DNA from: Bicyclus anynana
Lineage: Eukaryota; Arthropoda; Insecta; Lepidoptera; Nymphalidae
Assembly (NCBI RefSeq): GCF_947172395.1
Contig: NC_069086.1
Coordinates: 7,906,501-7,970,500, forward strand
Reading direction: 5' to 3'
Length of the DNA stretch: 64,000 nt
Part shown: positions 60,088 to 64,000 of the stretch, piece after piece
Numbering within the stretch: position 1 is the stretch's first letter
Layout: each line of letters opens with the position of its first letter
Notes under the pieces: generated by a model
Seen by the model: only the letters and a program-made list of their open reading frames with translations
Database searches by the model: none
What the model was told of the DNA's origin: nothing
Translations under genes and position numbers: made by a program

Positions 60088-60392
60088 GATCCTCCGTGCG
60101 CGGTGGATTTTCAAAACGATCGGGTTCGATCCCCGGCTAGGTCGATTGAGATTTTCTTAATTGGTCCAGGTTTGGCTGGTGGGAGGCTTCGGCCGTGGCT
60201 AGTTACCACCCTACCGGCATAGACGTACCGACAAGCGATTTAGCGTTCCGGTACGATGCCGTGTAGAAACCGAAAGGGGTGTGGATTTTCATCGTCCTCC
60301 TAAGAAGTTAGCCCGCTTCCATCTTAGACTGCATCATCACTTACCATCAGGTGAGATTGTAGTCAAGGGCTAACTTGTAAAGAATAAAAAAA
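60088..60392 (+). repeat. tRNA-derived SINE (family 2)
   Basis: cctccgtgcgcggtggattt, cgggttcgatccccggctag, ggttagttacc-type body (ctagttaccaccctaccggc), ttaccatcaggtgagattgt, tagtcaagggctaacttgta. Confidence 0.85.
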
Positions 60393-60870
60393 AATGCTTA
60401 TTTGTAAAGTTGGGATGAATTTTTTACTCGTGTATCCTATACAATGGGATTTAATTGTATAGGTTTCGAAAAGATAGTGTGGTTGTGTGCCGTTTTCGTG
60501 TTTAAAGAATAATGAAAGGCAATTATTGTTTACTCGTAATAATCAAAGCTCGTAGGTATTATAAGGAGATTGTTATCTAGATTTAGATTGTATTTTACTC
60601 GCAAAGTTGTCCGCCCCTCGCACCATAGGATTCGATGTGGCCCATACAAATGATAATTCTTGAATACTAAACGCCAGCTACACATGACCAAGTATGATGT
60701 TTGTTAGTGAAAAAATATCGAAATACAAAATATTTTAGGTTTTTTTTATTGGGAAAAAATACAATAAGGAACTTAAGCTAACTTATACTAATAAATATAC
60801 AAATCATACCCACGTGGAATGGTGGCAAGAATACTGCCAGGCTGATCCTTTGCGCAATAATAAAAATTTT

Positions 60871-61191
60871 AATAAAAAAAATACAACCGACTTCAAAACC
60901 TAAAAACGTACCCACTAAACTAAAAATTGAAAAATAACATATGTTCTACCTGCTGATCAGTATGAAGGCGGTGCTAAGCCGCTGATGTATTAATTCAAGC
61001 CATGTGATATCTTATAGATTTAGATTTTGCAGACAGTGTTGTTTCATATGGTCCTGTCAGAAATGGCTTAAATTAAGACAACACCGGCTAAGCACCGCCT
61101 TCAAACTGATCAGCAGGTAGAACATATGTTATTTTTCAATTTTTAGTTTAGTACGTTTTTAGGTTTTGAAGTCGGTTATATTTTTTTTATT
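60871..61191. mobile_element. Long-arm foldback element
   Basis: Left arm 60871-60981 (aataaaaaaaatacaaccga ... ggcggtgctaagccg) and right arm 61085-61191 (cggctaagcaccgccttcaa ... gaagtcggttatatttt) are close reverse complements over about 105 bp, around a 103-bp centre. Confidence 0.8.
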
Positions 61192-61246
61192 AAATTTTTT
61201 TTATTTTTCCATTTTTAGTGTAAAATTTAATCTCAAACGAATACAT

Positions 61247-61640
61247 CAGACCCCTAATGACAGTCACAACCCATCTTGGTACAAAATTCTCAGCAATACA
61301 AATTAATCAAGCCCAAGCACAAGGTAGCTACCGTAAACCGTTAAGGGGTTCCCTTAATTGACCTTGATCTTCATCATCAGACCCCTAATAACAGACACAA
61401 CTCATCTAGGTAGAAAGTTCTCAGCAATACGAATTAATCAAGGCCAAACACAAGGTAGTTACTGTAAACTGTTAAGGAGTTCTCTTAATTGTCCTTGGTC
61501 TTCATCACCAAACCCCTAAATGACAGTCACAACCTATCTATGTGGAAAGTTCTCATTAATACAAATTAATCAAGCCCAAACACAAGGTAACTGCTGTAAA
61601 TCGCCGAGGAGTTCCCTCGTCTGTTTTATGGCTCCATCAT
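61247..61640 (+). repeat. Three tandem copies of a 131-bp unit
   Basis: cagacccctaatgacagtca at 61247, cagacccctaataacagaca at 61378 and caaacccctaaatgacagtc at 61509 each lead into aattaatcaag.cca.acaca and a gttaagg-type segment. The third unit diverges after about 110 bp. Confidence 0.8.
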
Positions 61641-61879
61641 CAGATCAATTTTAAACCTTCATGAAATTGTAGTGCTTAAAAGTACTAAATGGAAAAGTAT
61701 ACGAACACACTAGACACCGATATAATCTTCGATAGTTCCCCTCAATTTCTCCAGGATCCCATCATCAGATCTTGACATGATGGCAATGGGACCAAATGGG
61801 GACTATACCGTTTTAAACAAAAAAAGAATTTTTAAAATCGGTCCAGGCGTCTTTGAGTAATCGGTGTACATACATAAAA

Positions 61880-61936
61880 AAAAAAAAAAATACCGACCGA
61901 ATTGAGAACCTCCTCCTTTTTGAAGTCGGTTAAAAA
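61880..61936. mobile_element. Terminal fragment of the GAAGTCGG MITE family
   Basis: ccgaattgagaacctcctcc then tttttgaagtcggttaaaaa. With the foldback at 60871 it may bound a larger composite element containing the 131-bp repeats. Confidence 0.55.
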
Positions 61937-61940
61937 TGAG

Positions 61941-62974
61941 CCAGCCCTTCTGTCACCAGTCGAGGCAACTAGCCGCGGTGAAGTGATTCGATAAAATTTT
62001 TTGGCACTGCGACTCTATGGCCCAACGGTCTCCACGGCAAAAGCTACAAATATGTAACTCTCTGCCAGAGAGGCATATTTTAGGTTAGTGTTTCTATACC
62101 TTTTTTTCTACCGGTGCCCCTAAGCGTCCTGCAGATTTGACGCTAAACTTGATGGCGTAAGAAAAAATATATTCCTTGCGTAACTACGACGCCATTGTCA
62201 TAGAGAATCAGGGCCCTGGTGTGACAAGTGTGTCTGGCGCACAATGCTGGCACCATGAGCATGAATGCTGAATGCTGATTGTCACAGTTGCTGACGGAAC
62301 GAATCGCCTCACGCGCCATAACCGCAGTCCGCACTGATTAGACCTATTATTATTTAGTAAGATTATTATATACAAATTAGACATGTTGTAACCAGACCTG
62401 CTGGCCTATTCACTAATTTGATCTTTATTAACAATCTATTAAAATAATCATCAAATCAACTGAGAAAGGAGATGGTCCAAAATTGTATGGAGCTCAGGAT
62501 CAGTCATTGTACCCTGACGGAAATAAAAGAAAATAATTTTTGTAACTATTTTTGATTATACAAATCTACGAATTCACTTTACTTCTTTCGAAATTATATT
62601 AACTCTCGCCCAAGAAATGTAACACTAATATGAGTAATAATGGCGGATAGATGGCGTTTTCAATGCAGTAGACGATTTGACGTTTGCTGTCAATTGTCAT
62701 GTCATAGTTGCTCTATGGGCGCCATCTTCATTTATCTCAAAAACTTGAGTTTTAATTTTATTTATTTCTTTTTATTTAATTAGATTTATTCACTTATTTA
62801 CATTTTTATAAAATCCTTGTATTTTTTAAATTTTAATTATACGGGGTACAAGAGTGGACTTCTTACTGTATGATATCCACGAAAGGTTGTCAGTAGGCAC
62901 CGGATGATATTTGTTTTATAGAATCTCAATTTCGTATATAAATATGTCAACTAACAAACGTCAAAGCTCGTGAA
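61941..62974. other. Stretch without recognised gene
   Basis: AT-rich DNA with a GC-richer part at 62190-62330 and tggcggatagatggcgtttt near 62640. Short open frames only (for example minus strand 62143-62334), none with splice sites or family features. If a gene starts at 54460 this is intronic. Confidence 0.4.
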
Positions 62975-62977
62975 TTG

Positions 62978-63235
62978 GCCTGCTGATTGGTCCAGTGGCT
63001 AATCGATGTGGCTTCGATCCACGGGGTTCTAACTTCGAGTTGGTTGGTTTTTATTTCTTCTAAAAATATCAATAGGTATCAATTATCATCATACACCACT
63101 CTTAGCCCGCTAACCTGCATTGGAGAAGCGTGGTAGGTCTAAGCTCCATATCAGCTCTCCTTTAGACTTTAAAAGACGGGAGGGGTCCGATATCCGTAGA
63201 GGGGTATTAAAAACAGGCTATTAATGATTATTTAT
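62978..63235 (+). repeat. tRNA-derived SINE (family 5)
   Basis: attggtccagtggctaatcg, gtggcttcgatccacggggt and tctaacttcgagttggttgg head; ttagcccgctaacctgcatt, ggagaagcgtggtaggtcta body; taaaaacaggctattaatga tail. Tail-half relatives occur at about 26460-26555. Confidence 0.65.
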
Positions 63236-63473
63236 TAGACACGTAGTTAACGACTCAATTGTCTGTCCGGGTTAACCTCTAAAATAGTAGAACCGTTTTT
63301 AACAAAACTTTCAGATAGAAAATTTATTGAGCAACATATAAGCTACTTTTTATCCCGGAAAATCCATGGTTCCCGCGTGATTTGAATCGTGAAAAACTGA
63401 ATTTCACCCGTATGAAGTTGAAGGCTATATTTTTTTAAATATAATCACTTTATACCTACTATATACATATACC

Positions 63474-64000
63474 TTGTACATATGTATTCTGTGCCTGTAC
63501 CTACCTACCCAACTAACTATGAAATGCTTTTTCCTTGAATATGTAATCCCTATATGTTTGTACAACGTAGTATGTCAGTTTCTTACCATGTTACTGAAAC
63601 TGGACATGCTAAAATATTTGTTCAACATTACGGACTATGTACATATGTATTTACATAGGTTGTTATGTATAAACACGCGATATGTATGTCATTTAAAATA
63701 TCAACCAATATACACATTCCTATATGATGAAAATTTATGATAACATTATCTTTATAACCAACAACCTACAACCGTAAAAAATTTCTTACAATTTTACTAT
63801 TGCTTGAATCACATTTTGATATTATTAAAATTATCGTAATTTTTTATCAAATTTTATAATGGGTCAATATCAACTTTAAATATTGATTTTATTAGACACA
63901 AATTATGAGTAAAGTAAATTACTCATAATTTGTGAATTGATTGTTTCAGTATTATACCTACTGATACAGGTGAAGGCTTCGATTACCATCATGTTAATAT
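63474..64000. other. Right edge, no recognised feature
   Basis: AT-rich with acatatgtat repeats; the 88-codon open frame at 63474-63740 has no recognisable domain and a repetitive start, so it is not called a gene. An inverted word (acaaattatgagtaa / ttactcataatttgt) lies at 63898-63933. Confidence 0.4.

Overview
The window is animal nuclear DNA, almost certainly from a moth or butterfly (Lepidoptera). Genes are split into many short exons (47 to 256 nt) by GT-AG introns. The AT-rich non-coding DNA is full of tRNA-derived SINEs, Helitron-like pieces ending in CTAG, RTE-type LINE tails and hairpin MITEs of the kind common in Lepidoptera. No bacterial operon, CRISPR array, rRNA or free-standing tRNA gene was seen. 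Nothing could be searched against databases, so identities rest on reading spliced translations by eye.

Left third (1-27.4 kb): two paralogous genes of the MCTP family (multiple C2 domains plus a two-helix membrane anchor) lie tail to tail. Copy A is on the + strand; 11 exons from 139 to 15830 are visible and its 5' part lies left of the window. Copy B is on the - strand, 14 exons from 27331 down to 16796, and reads as a complete 580-codon frame. Five homologous exon pairs have identical lengths (220, 146, 104, 110, 98 nt) and shared intron phases, so the pair arose by duplication of a multi-exon gene. Both frames are intact, yet both have lost most of the acidic residues that bind calcium in ordinary C2 domains.

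Middle (28.8-29.5 kb): a small, weakly supported, unrecognised + strand gene or gene remnant.

Centre (30.4-52.5 kb): a 27-exon + strand gene encoding a predicted 1049-residue nuclear protein with an N-terminal ZAD, ten C2H2 zinc fingers, acidic and lysine-rich linkers, and an AT-hook. All splice phases agree and the joined length is a multiple of three. A 12-nt candidate micro-exon and a possible early intronic polyadenylation site would give isoforms.

Right (52.5-64 kb): 3' UTR and intergenic or intronic DNA dominated by repeats. A plausible promoter with a non-coding first exon ends in a splice donor at 54656, suggesting that another + strand gene begins here and continues beyond the window.

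Repeats of note: a hAT-like element with 8-bp target duplication (9790-10438), a GGGTA-type minisatellite (13.6-14.2 kb), a perfect 79-bp tandem duplication (14260-14417), a tandem duplication that copied an exon end and its splice donor in copy B (23404-23880), and several long-arm hairpin elements.
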